Shown piece after piece: positions 9,236-19,349 of a DNA stretch of 44,260 nucleotides. Each line of letters starts with the position of its first letter. The first letter of the stretch is position 1. Made by a program: the position numbers and the translations under genes. Under the pieces are notes generated by a model that saw only the letters and a program-made list of their open reading frames with translations, was not told the origin of the DNA and did not search any database. The DNA is taken from positions 1-44,260 of the forward strand of contig CAILJH010000102.1 in the NCBI GenBank assembly GCA_903834475.1, written 5' to 3'. This DNA is from an uncultured Prolixibacteraceae bacterium. GTDB lineage: Bacteria; Bacteroidota; Bacteroidia; Bacteroidales; Prolixibacteraceae.

Positions 9236-12200
9236 ATGAAAAAATATATTCCTAAAAATAGTCAGTTACCTTTTTCCGGAATTCAGGACGAATTCAGGAA
9301 GGACAGATGGAGCCTGAAAAGATTCAGAATAAAAATCTTCAGAATCCTGGCGTTTGCCCTGCTTGTCTGGTTACCCGTTGTTACCAATGCAGCTCTTACG
9401 CTACCTGCTATCCCGAGCAATGGTAGCCTGGCCAAACGGTTTGAGCTAAGCACTGAATTAGTTTTCAGGGTAAAAGTGGGCGAAACCTATTTACCAAGTG
9501 GTGCTTTGATATCGTACATCAACGGCGAAATCCGCGGTGCTCAGACGGCTTCGGTAAATTTCCCCGCTACCGGAAATAATGTTTATAAAATTCTGGTTTT
9601 CAACAATAAGGCGATTGACGACACCATTCGGTTCAAATACTATGACGTATTCAGTGATAAAATATATGACATTAAGGAAATAATTGCATTTGTTCCCAAT
9701 CAGGTTCCTGATTATGCTAATCCACAGATACTGAATGCATTTTGTAAGCCTATTACGAATGTTACCGGACTGATTCCCGAAAATGGAAAGGAAAACCTAA
9801 ACTCAACATTGGATCTATATTGGCAACCTTCGGCTAATACGACATACTACAACCTGTTTTTGTGGGAAGATGGTGTCAGCGTTCCAACAACACCCTATTA
9901 TTCGAATGTTTACAACACATCGGTTCGGGTTTACAACTTGAAATACGGCCAGTTGTACCGCTGGAAAATCAAATCGGTTAATGAATGTTCTTCGGTTGAG
10001 AGCGCTGTACAAACCTTTAAAGTCAGGCAATTACCTGATCTTACGGTTACCAGCGTGACAGCGCCAGCTAACATCGAATCCGGAAGTAATTTTAACGTCA
10101 GTTTTAAAATTATGAACACAGGCGGTGGAAATACTGCCGGAGCTGCCTGGTCTGATGTTATTTATGTTTCGACGGACCAAACCCTGAGCAATGACGACAA
10201 ATTGTTGACCACGGTTTCAAACCTCAAACAGCTCGAAGCTGATAGCTCATACTCACAATCGGTTACAGTTTCACTTCCGATCGACTACACCGGGAATTAT
10301 TATTTTCTCGTCAAAACCGACATTTACAATTCTGTTGTCGAACTTTTGGAAGATAATAATTTAGGTAAAACCACCACTTCGACTCAGGTGGTACTAAAAT
10401 CACTTCCCGATATCCGGGTGAAAGACATCGTATCCGATAAAGCAAGCATCAATCCGGGGGATTCGGTAACTATCAGCTGGAAAGTTGAAAATATTGGCGG
10501 AGTAAGCGCATCAGGTGGCTGGGCAGAACGGATAACTTTCGTTCCGGTTTCGGGATTAAAATTAGCCATTGATCCCAATGAGAATTATTTATCACCTTTG
10601 CTTTCCGGATCTGCACTCAACCGTAGCCGAAAAGTAAAACTGCCAGATGTACCCCGATTCTCGGGCGATGCAAACATTCAGGTGGAATTGATTCCATATC
10701 CTGAACTTCAGGAATATGCAGCCAGCAAAGCTAACAATATAGGTTTATCAGCGGATAAAGTAACGATAGCCAACAGTTTGTTTTTAACGGTTCAAAGCAG
10801 TTCGGTGATCGAGAATGTTCCGCTGGCTGTTCGGTGTATTGTTACCCGAAGTGGCGACTATACGGCTGATCTGGTCGTCTCGCTTTCGGCTTCAGTCGCA
10901 GGTCAGCTTACCATTCCGGCAACTGTTACCATTCCTGCCAATCAATCCGGGTTGGCGTTCAACGTCACCCCTCTCAATAATTCAGTACTCGATGGCACCC
11001 GAAATGTTGACATCACAGCAAGTGCCGCAACATACACTGATGCTGTTGACTCAATTACCATTATAGATGATGAAATTCCAACACTAACAGCTCAACTGAG
11101 CAAAAATACAGCCACTGAAGGTGAAACAATTACTCTGACTGTTTCCAGGGATTTAGTTACTGCACAGGCATTAACGATTAGCCTGGCAACCAACAAAGCT
11201 TCACAGTGGACGTTTCCGTCATCGGTAATAATTCCTGCAAATATGGCCTCCGCACAGGTACAGGTTAATATTACCGACGACAATATTCCAGAATTAACAG
11301 GTACGGCAACCATTTATGCCAGTTCTGCCGGAGTCACCACAGGTCAGGTCACTGCCACGATTATCGATAATGATGTTCCGCAGGTCAGCCTTGAAATTTT
11401 GTCTGATACAGTTTCTGAAACTGCCGGAGTTTATGCCACCTGGGGAAAAATCAAACGGGTAAAAGGCGATGGAAACATCACCGTGAATTTATCGGCCAGT
11501 CTGGCCAACGCCCTCTTTTTCCCTGCCAGCGTTACTCTGCCCAAAGGAGTGTTGGAGCAACAATTCAACATCGGGGTGGTTGACAATGGCGAAGTCGACG
11601 GATACCGTAAAGTTGCCATTTCCGGCTCGGTATTCATTTCATCGTGTAATTGTGGAACTACTCCTGAAAACGGCGGTGTCGTAACTGCCAACCTGGTCAT
11701 TGCTGATAATGACGGGCCGTCTTTATCCATTTCTGTTGACCCGGTTTCGTTGCCTGAAGGTAAACTGAATGCCGGCACAATGACCATTTCACGCAATACG
11801 CCTGCAACCGGTGATTTGGCCGTTACCATTTCGCACAACGACCCGACCGAAGTCAGTATTCAACCTTCGGCAACCATTTTGGCCGGACAAAAGTCGGTCA
11901 AGGTTCCGATCAATACCATCAACGATAACATTGAAGATGGCACTCAGATGGTTTCACTTCAGGCTGCTGCACCAACTTTTACTTCCGGATTTGGATATGT
12001 TTTTGTGACCGACCTGAATAAACCAGACCTGCAAATCACGGATATTGCGCTGAATACACCAACGGCTGCGACCAACGATGTGATCGAAATTTCGGGTTCG
12101 GCATACAACAGTGGCTTTTCTACAGCGCCTTCCGGAGTAAAACTGAATTTCTATTGTTCGAAGGATAAAACCATTGATGATAGCGATATTTTGCTGGGAG

Positions 12201-15200
12201 TTTTCACTTTCCCATCGCCGATTCCGCAGGGAATGTCGGCTAATTTCATGAAAACGGTTGAAGTTCCGGATCAAACCGGGAATTACTTTATCCTGGCAAA
12301 AATTAATCCTACGGAAACGATTGCAGAGCTGGAATATTTTAACAATGTTTCGGATGCCGTTTCGTTTACAATTACTCCGGAATACAATGCCAACGTGATT
12401 GCCGACGATGAGCTTTACCAGCCAAACACCACAATTTCACTTCATGGCTCTGCTGTCAATAACAAAAGCGAGAAAGTGCCCAATACGGCTGTCGATGTTT
12501 ATATTTTAAACAACGGCACCCGGCGCGAATTGAAAGCAACCACAAATGGCAGTGGCGATTATGCCGTGGATTTCGTCCCGATCCCCAACGAATCTGGCCA
12601 TTATTCGATTGGCGCATGTTTCCCCAAACAAAACCTGAGCAATGAACAGGACAAATTCGACATTCCCGGATTAATGAGGGTGTCCACTTCAAACATCATC
12701 TGGGAGATGAAACAGGGTCAGACTTTGGTTGGGAAAATAGCTATTAAAAATACCAGTGAAGCTCTCTTAAATAAACTCGTCATCACCCCGGATAAACTGC
12801 CTTTGGGTTGTGAACTTAAATTTGATACCATCGCATTTCTTTCAGGAAACCAGACCAAAGAATTCACTTTTACCCTGAAAGCACTTGAAATAACCAGCGG
12901 TCTGAATTACGAGAAAATAAATTTCCAGGTCAAATCCTATGAAGGAATCACGACCGATTTCCCGGCATTCTATTATTGTCAGGCACTGCAGGCACAGTTG
13001 AAAGCCGATCCGGTAAGCATCAATACCACGATGACCAAGGGAAAATCCCGGCTATATGAACTGTCTATTTACAATAACGGAGCAGGTGCATCGGGTGCTG
13101 TAACCATCAGTTTACCCAATGTAAGCTGGATGACTTTGGTGAGCCCTGCAACTCTTACTAACATTGCCCCGCAGGATACTGCCACAATAGTTATTCAGCT
13201 TGAGCCCAATGCAGATACTCCGCTCAATACGCCAATCTCCGGAAGCATTGCCGTAAACTGTGTGAATGGGAATGGAGTTTCAGTTCCATACCGCATCGAA
13301 ACAGTATCCGAAGAAACCGGCGGATTGAAAGTGGATGTCATTGATGAATACACCTATTTCACCGATGCAAAACCTCATGTTAAAAATGCTCACGTAGTTG
13401 TGCGCCATCCGTTCTCCGGAAAGATCATGGCTGATGGGTTTACCGGTGATGACGGAATCTTCTCGGTGGATAATCTACCTGAAGGCTCATACAAAATGAA
13501 TGTGGAAGCTGATAAACATGAAGGTTTCCAGACAACATTAATCATAGATCCGGGACGGGTGAACGAACAAAGCGTTTTCCTGAGTTTCCAGGCCATAACT
13601 TACACCTGGGAAGTTGTTCCAACAGAAATCCAGGATAAGTACGAAGTTCAGCTGGTCATGAAGTTTGAGACCAATGTTCCGGCTCCGGTAGTTATCATGG
13701 AGATGCCGACGGTAATGCCTCAGCTTTTCAACGACGAGACATTTCCGTTTATGATTACCCTGACCAACAAAGGATTGATCACGGCTCAGGACGTGCAACT
13801 TAATTTGCCTCAGAACGATCCGGAATATGAGTTTGTGACCAATTTCACCAAAATGAATCTTCTGGCACAACAAGCCATTCAGGTTCCGGTAGTTATGAAA
13901 CTAAGATCTTCGACCAAATCGGCTTCTACTGTTCAAACTATAGCAGACACAGGACCTTGCACCGATTTTTGCTTTACTGTTTACGGATTTGAATGTGGTA
14001 AAGATAAACAATGGCACCAAACAAACCACGGGATTACCTTCTCAGGAAGAGTCTGCCTGGGAACTGGCGGTATTGGCAATTGGGGTGGAAGTTGGGGGCC
14101 AGGTTATAACGGAGATGCTTCCAGAGTTGGTCCAGGTTGGGTACACTATGATCCAAACAACAACACACCTGGCATTGACGCACCTACAGTAGGCTGCTCC
14201 AATTGTGCAATTGATCTGGCACTTGCCCTTGGAGGATGCCTTCCAGTTGCAGGGCCTGCATTCAATACCGTTGGATGCATGAAAACACTGGCTGGTTTTT
14301 CCGAGATGAATATAGAGTTTGGTTTTGATGTACTTGTATGCGTCCTTGGATATGTACCGGTTATAGGTTGCCCGGTTGGCCTTATCGGCGCTGCCAAATC
14401 CTGTTTTAAAGAGCTTTTTCTGAAAAATGCATTCATGACTGACGGCATACTTGTAAAGGAGACGATACCCCCTATCATGAAACAAGCCTTGCTTGATATG
14501 ACGTATTTTGTTGATATGCATGATGCTTTGGTCGGGTGGATGAACGAATTTACGGGTGGGATGGATTGGAAATCGAAACAAAGTTTTATGGACTTCCTCA
14601 CTCAATTAAAAACTATTTCTGAAAATAATAAGCCGATTAGTCCGGAGCAGTCATTGCTGATCAAGGAAAAGATGCAAGGAACTGATATTACCAGTGACGA
14701 AATTGATGCTTTTATTTCACGATGGAACAATACGATGGCTGCATATAAATTAGGTATCTATTCTCCAACTATTGATCATCCCGGAATTATAGATAATACA
14801 CTGATTGAGGGATATATTGCCAAACAAGATTCATCGCTCGCTTATGCTGCGTCAAAGGGATTTACTTCTGTTGGTGAATTGTACAATGCAGCCCTTAAAA
14901 CGATGAAGCAACAGGTTGAAGACTCACGCAGTTCAGTTTGTGCTTCAGTAACGATCAATATTACCCAAAAAGTGGTGATGACCCGCGAGGCTTTTGAAGG
15001 TACTTTGACCATATACAATGGCAACAAAACTACTGCCATGAAGGAGATCAAATTAAACCTTGAAATAAAAGACGAAAATGGAGTTTTGAGCAATGATCTT
15101 TTCCAGATTGATACCAAAGCACTCAGTATTCTGACAGGAATTGATGGCACCGGAACCCTTGGTCCTGATCAAAAAGGGAGTGCTACTGTATTGTTTATTC

Positions 15201-18200
15201 CTGAAAAAGGAGCCGCTCCGCAAGTCCCAAAAAGCTATTCTTTCGGAGGGTCCTTCTCTTACCTCGATCCGTTTACCGGCGTAACGGTTACAAAACCGCT
15301 ATTCCCTGTAACGCTTGATGTCAACCCAAGTCCGGATTTATGGCTGCATTACTTCATGCAACGTGATATTCTGGGCGATGATGCTTTAACACTTGATAAG
15401 GTTGAACCAACAGTTCCGGCAGAATTTGACGTGATGGTTCAGAATAACGGGTTTGGAACAGCTAAAAATGTGCGAATCGAAAGCGCCCAGCCAAAAATTG
15501 TGGAAAATGAAAAAGGTTTGGCCATTAATTTTGCGTTAATCGGTTCGAATTTGAACGGACAACCCCGCCAAATAGGTTTGACCAACATCGATTTTGGAAA
15601 TATAGCACCTAAAAAATCAACCATCGGTCAATGGTGGTTTACCAGTGATCTGCTCGGCCATTTCGTTTCCTACGAAACCAAGCTGACCCATCTGGATAGC
15701 CGTGGCAATCCGAATCTCAGCCTGATCAGCGGAGTGACATTGCACGAACTGATCAAAGGTGTCAGGGTGTATTCGGGTGTCGAAGATGGAATCAACGACT
15801 TTTTGGTCAACGAAGTTCAGGATGCTCTGGAGTTTCCGGATATTATATACCTTTCGAATGGCGGAACACTCGATGTTTACCCTGCAGTTTCCCAAAGCAC
15901 TTCTGGATCAATCGGCTCCGGAAATCATGAAATTGAATTGTTGGTTACTCCCAAACAGATTGGCTGGAACTACATCAAATTCAGCGACCCGGGCGGCGGA
16001 CTATACAAAATTGTCAGTGTAACCCGTGAAGATGATGGTCAGGTCATTCCACTCGATAATGTCTGGCAAACATTTGTCACCCTTCCCGATGGGAAAGAAC
16101 CGGTTTATGAAAATATGATGCATTTCCTCGATGTATTCGCTGCCAACACGACTCAGAAATACATCATCCGGTTTACTCCAAAAGACATGAATTATCCGGA
16201 AATAGCGAGGTTTGAAAATGTGCCAACTTCTGCAGTTATCCAACCGGTTACTTCTGTGAACGTGGTTTTCCAGCATCCGATCGATCCGGCAACTTTCAAT
16301 TACGAAGACATGGTTTTACGGATTCAGGGCAGTGCTAATGTCATGGATAATACGGTAACTGTTAGCCAACTTGATCCAACAACGTACAAAGTGGATCTGA
16401 CATCCAAGTCAGTAGGAAATGGATATTATGTTTTAACTGTTCAGACCGACCAGATCAGCAATCTGACTGGTACAAAAGGACTGGCAGGGAAACAGGCTAA
16501 CTGGACCCAGTTCATTGATATTCCTGCTGTAAGTGAATTTATCGGTCTGCCTGACAATAAAGTTGGTGCACCTTTCGATAATATGCTGCTTCGGTTCAAT
16601 CTTCCGATCGATCTATCGACTTTGTTGCCTGCAAGGTTTGCATGGACCAGGGACGGAAACCCTGTTTCAGGAACAGTTGTAGTTACCCCGATGGATAACG
16701 AAGGACTTTTATTCCAGCTTTCCGGATTGCAGGCATTTCTGTCACAGGATGGAAAATATAAGCTCACTGTTGATTTGCCAAATATTAAATCGCTGGATGG
16801 AGTGAATGGAATGCTGGCTCAATCTGTTGAATGGAAAATAGATCAGACAGCGCCGCTGATAAGCAAGATTATTCCTTCAACCGATGGCGGTTACGATTCG
16901 CAGCATCGAACAGCCTTCATTGTTCAGTTTAACGAGCCTGTGAAAGGATTCGGAACTGGTAATCTGGAATTGTTGAAAGACGGACAAAGGCAACCGATCT
17001 CGCAACTCGACTTCAAAGCAAAGAGTGATTCGGAATACGTGTTCACCCAGTTCAGGATGCTAACCTATTATGAAGGAACTTACCAGTTGAAAGTGAGAAT
17101 GAAGGATATTACTGATTTGGCCGGCAACTCGCGCACCGACACGGTGAAGTACGATTGGATTGTGTACCGCACCATTCCAAAGGCTGTGACTAATTTGCAT
17201 ATCACTCCGGATATGGGATTCTCGGATACCGATAATATCACGGCAACAAAAAGTCTGATGGCTACCATGATAGTGAACGAACCCAATACGAGAATACAAG
17301 TCTATCAGACCGACAATGTGAATCCAATACTTTTGGCCGATTCGCAGAATGTAAAAGCAGGTCCGTTAACCTTGCCGATTAACTTCAGCTACGGTGGAAA
17401 CCTGACTTTGCAGGCGTATTGTATTGATATTTACACCAATCAGTCTGTAACAGAGATTCCTGTATTTATTGATGAAGCTGCCCTGGTTGCAACCTGGAAC
17501 AATGCTCCTCAGACTGCACTCACTTCGCAACCCGCTACCCTGCAACTGGAGTTCTCCGCCAAGTTACTTGACGATACCAAACTGAAAGAAAACCTGGTAT
17601 TTGCACGCGACGGACAATCACTCGGAACCGAGAACCTGTCAGTTTCTAAATCAACCGATAAAATCTATCTGGTTTCTGGCATGGATCAGGTTGGCAATGC
17701 AACAGGTGCATACAGCTTAAGCCTTGATGTGAGTAAATTTAAAAAGTACATCAGTGGAAAAGAGGGAGTTTCTGCATCCATGGTTCAGTGGAGTATTATC
17801 AGTTCCAACAAAGCGCCAATTGCTTATGCAGGTGCAAACCAAACAGTCAATGAAAACACGTTGGTAATTCTTGATGGCTCAGGATCAATTGATCCTGAAA
17901 ATGATGCGCTAACATATTTATGGACTCCGCCTTCAGGAATAACGCTGAGTTCGGCAACCGTCCAAAAGCCGACATTTACTGCTCCTGAAGTTGTTACGGA
18001 CCAGACTTACACTTTTGATCTGGTCGTTAATGACGGAAATGTGAATTCTGCTGTCTCGCAGGTAGAAGTAACCGTTAAAAATGTAAGCCCAACAAAGATA
18101 CAAACTATTAGCCTGAATGTCGGCTGGAACATCATCTCAGCAAATGTTACTCCTCCAAATCTGAATATGATGGACATTTTTCAATCTCTGATCGATAATG

Positions 18201-19300
18201 GAAAATTGAAAAAAGTGATGGACGAAGCGGGCAAAACGCTGGAAGACTTGCAATTTTTTGGCGGTTGGAACAACGACATCGGTTCATGGAACCTTGACCG
18301 TGGATATAAGGTAAATGTATCTGAAACAACTACAATTAGCATGGAAGGACCTCCGGTTCCATTGCCAAAAGAGATCAACCTGTATACCGGTTGGAACATC
18401 ATTGGATATCCATCTGATCAAACGATCGATGCCATGCATATTTTCCAACCGCTAATTGATGCCGGAAAACTCAAAAAAGTTATGAACGAGTCAGGTTTAT
18501 CCATTGAAGATTACGGCTCTTTTGGAGGATGGACCAATGATATCGGGAACTTAACTCCGAACAAAGGTTATAAGGTGAATATGGTCTCCGATGGAAAAAT
18601 AACGATTCCTTCCAGTGGAACCAAGATTGCAGTTATTCCTCCTGAGAATTTGGCCTCGGCACATTTTGGTAAAGTGTTTGCCGGAAACGGAACCGATCAC
18701 ATGAACATCAACCTTGTCGATCTGGTAAAAGGTGGCTTCAAAGCCGGTGACGAAATCGGGATATTCGACAGAAACCTTTGTGTCGGGTCAGTTCAAATCG
18801 GTTCACAACAGCTAAGTGTCAATTATGTCAGCATTCCAGCTTCAGGAAACGACAGAATGAATCCTGTACCTAATGGCTTCACTCCACAAGATCCAATAAA
18901 GCTGAGGTTATTCCGGAATAATCAGGAGTATCTGCTTCAGCCGGATTTGGTGAATAACTCCAAAAGTATATTTGCAAAAGGAGAATCCATGTTTGCTCGG
19001 GTCAATACTGAATTGGCTACCGTGCTTATTGACCCAACCGAACCCGTTTCAGTGAAATGTTATCCTAATCCATTTACCGACCAGATAACCATTGAAATTG
19101 TGAATTCTGAAGTCCAAAAACTTGATGTGAAGATCTTCGATATTAATGGTCAGAACATTCGGATGCTTTACAGCGGGAATAGTAACGAAAAGACAGTACT
19201 GCTTTGGGATGGTAAAAATGATCAGGGTGTCAAAACTGCACCCGGAAGTTATCTCCTGAAAGCAAATAATACGGTCGAAAAAATAGTACTGAGTCACTAA
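9236..19300 (+). CDS. Giant multi-domain secreted surface protein (CARDB, Calx-beta, SbsA-Ig, K319, GWN repeats, T9SS/FlgD-like tail)
   Basis: This 3354-residue protein has an unusually long n-region (about 33 residues) before the hydrophobic core ILAFALLVWLPVV. Order: a GDExxxF-type surface domain (60-165), FN3-like (175-265), two CARDB (266-380, 390-510), four Calx-beta-like modules (515-920), a third CARDB (928-1045), Ig-like and NEW3-like domains (1052-1360), and a carboxypeptidase-regulatory-like fold (1362-1450). Then come a segment with 11 cysteines (1572-1725), a mostly helical part (1725-1900), and NEW3-like or unassigned regions (1900-2320). These are followed by SbsA-type Ig domains (2328-2855), one K319 module (2860-2950), two near-duplicate GWN repeats (2953-3128), a second GDExxxF-type domain (3141-3260) and a YPNPF...FlgD-like sorting tail. 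No enzyme motif is visible. It most likely acts as an extended adhesin or matrix protein. Confidence 0.9.
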   Translation: MKKYIPKNSQLPFSGIQDEFRKDRWSLKRFRIKIFRILAFALLVWLPVVTNAALTLPAIPSNGSLAKRFELSTELVFRVKVGETYLPSGALISYINGEIRGAQTASVNFPATGNNVYKILVFNNKAIDDTIRFKYYDVFSDKIYDIKEIIAFVPNQVPDYANPQILNAFCKPITNVTGLIPENGKENLNSTLDLYWQPSANTTYYNLFLWEDGVSVPTTPYYSNVYNTSVRVYNLKYGQLYRWKIKSVNECSSVESAVQTFKVRQLPDLTVTSVTAPANIESGSNFNVSFKIMNTGGGNTAGAAWSDVIYVSTDQTLSNDDKLLTTVSNLKQLEADSSYSQSVTVSLPIDYTGNYYFLVKTDIYNSVVELLEDNNLGKTTTSTQVVLKSLPDIRVKDIVSDKASINPGDSVTISWKVENIGGVSASGGWAERITFVPVSGLKLAIDPNENYLSPLLSGSALNRSRKVKLPDVPRFSGDANIQVELIPYPELQEYAASKANNIGLSADKVTIANSLFLTVQSSSVIENVPLAVRCIVTRSGDYTADLVVSLSASVAGQLTIPATVTIPANQSGLAFNVTPLNNSVLDGTRNVDITASAATYTDAVDSITIIDDEIPTLTAQLSKNTATEGETITLTVSRDLVTAQALTISLATNKASQWTFPSSVIIPANMASAQVQVNITDDNIPELTGTATIYASSAGVTTGQVTATIIDNDVPQVSLEILSDTVSETAGVYATWGKIKRVKGDGNITVNLSASLANALFFPASVTLPKGVLEQQFNIGVVDNGEVDGYRKVAISGSVFISSCNCGTTPENGGVVTANLVIADNDGPSLSISVDPVSLPEGKLNAGTMTISRNTPATGDLAVTISHNDPTEVSIQPSATILAGQKSVKVPINTINDNIEDGTQMVSLQAAAPTFTSGFGYVFVTDLNKPDLQITDIALNTPTAATNDVIEISGSAYNSGFSTAPSGVKLNFYCSKDKTIDDSDILLGVFTFPSPIPQGMSANFMKTVEVPDQTGNYFILAKINPTETIAELEYFNNVSDAVSFTITPEYNANVIADDELYQPNTTISLHGSAVNNKSEKVPNTAVDVYILNNGTRRELKATTNGSGDYAVDFVPIPNESGHYSIGACFPKQNLSNEQDKFDIPGLMRVSTSNIIWEMKQGQTLVGKIAIKNTSEALLNKLVITPDKLPLGCELKFDTIAFLSGNQTKEFTFTLKALEITSGLNYEKINFQVKSYEGITTDFPAFYYCQALQAQLKADPVSINTTMTKGKSRLYELSIYNNGAGASGAVTISLPNVSWMTLVSPATLTNIAPQDTATIVIQLEPNADTPLNTPISGSIAVNCVNGNGVSVPYRIETVSEETGGLKVDVIDEYTYFTDAKPHVKNAHVVVRHPFSGKIMADGFTGDDGIFSVDNLPEGSYKMNVEADKHEGFQTTLIIDPGRVNEQSVFLSFQAITYTWEVVPTEIQDKYEVQLVMKFETNVPAPVVIMEMPTVMPQLFNDETFPFMITLTNKGLITAQDVQLNLPQNDPEYEFVTNFTKMNLLAQQAIQVPVVMKLRSSTKSASTVQTIADTGPCTDFCFTVYGFECGKDKQWHQTNHGITFSGRVCLGTGGIGNWGGSWGPGYNGDASRVGPGWVHYDPNNNTPGIDAPTVGCSNCAIDLALALGGCLPVAGPAFNTVGCMKTLAGFSEMNIEFGFDVLVCVLGYVPVIGCPVGLIGAAKSCFKELFLKNAFMTDGILVKETIPPIMKQALLDMTYFVDMHDALVGWMNEFTGGMDWKSKQSFMDFLTQLKTISENNKPISPEQSLLIKEKMQGTDITSDEIDAFISRWNNTMAAYKLGIYSPTIDHPGIIDNTLIEGYIAKQDSSLAYAASKGFTSVGELYNAALKTMKQQVEDSRSSVCASVTINITQKVVMTREAFEGTLTIYNGNKTTAMKEIKLNLEIKDENGVLSNDLFQIDTKALSILTGIDGTGTLGPDQKGSATVLFIPEKGAAPQVPKSYSFGGSFSYLDPFTGVTVTKPLFPVTLDVNPSPDLWLHYFMQRDILGDDALTLDKVEPTVPAEFDVMVQNNGFGTAKNVRIESAQPKIVENEKGLAINFALIGSNLNGQPRQIGLTNIDFGNIAPKKSTIGQWWFTSDLLGHFVSYETKLTHLDSRGNPNLSLISGVTLHELIKGVRVYSGVEDGINDFLVNEVQDALEFPDIIYLSNGGTLDVYPAVSQSTSGSIGSGNHEIELLVTPKQIGWNYIKFSDPGGGLYKIVSVTREDDGQVIPLDNVWQTFVTLPDGKEPVYENMMHFLDVFAANTTQKYIIRFTPKDMNYPEIARFENVPTSAVIQPVTSVNVVFQHPIDPATFNYEDMVLRIQGSANVMDNTVTVSQLDPTTYKVDLTSKSVGNGYYVLTVQTDQISNLTGTKGLAGKQANWTQFIDIPAVSEFIGLPDNKVGAPFDNMLLRFNLPIDLSTLLPARFAWTRDGNPVSGTVVVTPMDNEGLLFQLSGLQAFLSQDGKYKLTVDLPNIKSLDGVNGMLAQSVEWKIDQTAPLISKIIPSTDGGYDSQHRTAFIVQFNEPVKGFGTGNLELLKDGQRQPISQLDFKAKSDSEYVFTQFRMLTYYEGTYQLKVRMKDITDLAGNSRTDTVKYDWIVYRTIPKAVTNLHITPDMGFSDTDNITATKSLMATMIVNEPNTRIQVYQTDNVNPILLADSQNVKAGPLTLPINFSYGGNLTLQAYCIDIYTNQSVTEIPVFIDEAALVATWNNAPQTALTSQPATLQLEFSAKLLDDTKLKENLVFARDGQSLGTENLSVSKSTDKIYLVSGMDQVGNATGAYSLSLDVSKFKKYISGKEGVSASMVQWSIISSNKAPIAYAGANQTVNENTLVILDGSGSIDPENDALTYLWTPPSGITLSSATVQKPTFTAPEVVTDQTYTFDLVVNDGNVNSAVSQVEVTVKNVSPTKIQTISLNVGWNIISANVTPPNLNMMDIFQSLIDNGKLKKVMDEAGKTLEDLQFFGGWNNDIGSWNLDRGYKVNVSETTTISMEGPPVPLPKEINLYTGWNIIGYPSDQTIDAMHIFQPLIDAGKLKKVMNESGLSIEDYGSFGGWTNDIGNLTPNKGYKVNMVSDGKITIPSSGTKIAVIPPENLASAHFGKVFAGNGTDHMNINLVDLVKGGFKAGDEIGIFDRNLCVGSVQIGSQQLSVNYVSIPASGNDRMNPVPNGFTPQDPIKLRLFRNNQEYLLQPDLVNNSKSIFAKGESMFARVNTELATVLIDPTEPVSVKCYPNPFTDQITIEIVNSEVQKLDVKIFDINGQNIRMLYSGNSNEKTVLLWDGKNDQGVKTAPGSYLLKANNTVEKIVLSH

Positions 19301-19349
19301 AACTATTCATCTTTTACAGGAAACATTATAAATCTTAATAATCCATACC

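Noticed and set aside
14042-14605. 187-codon open frame on the minus strand inside the giant gene
   Set aside because: It is fully opposite a well-supported domain-rich frame, has no recognisable motif and has an odd composition. It is a shadow frame.
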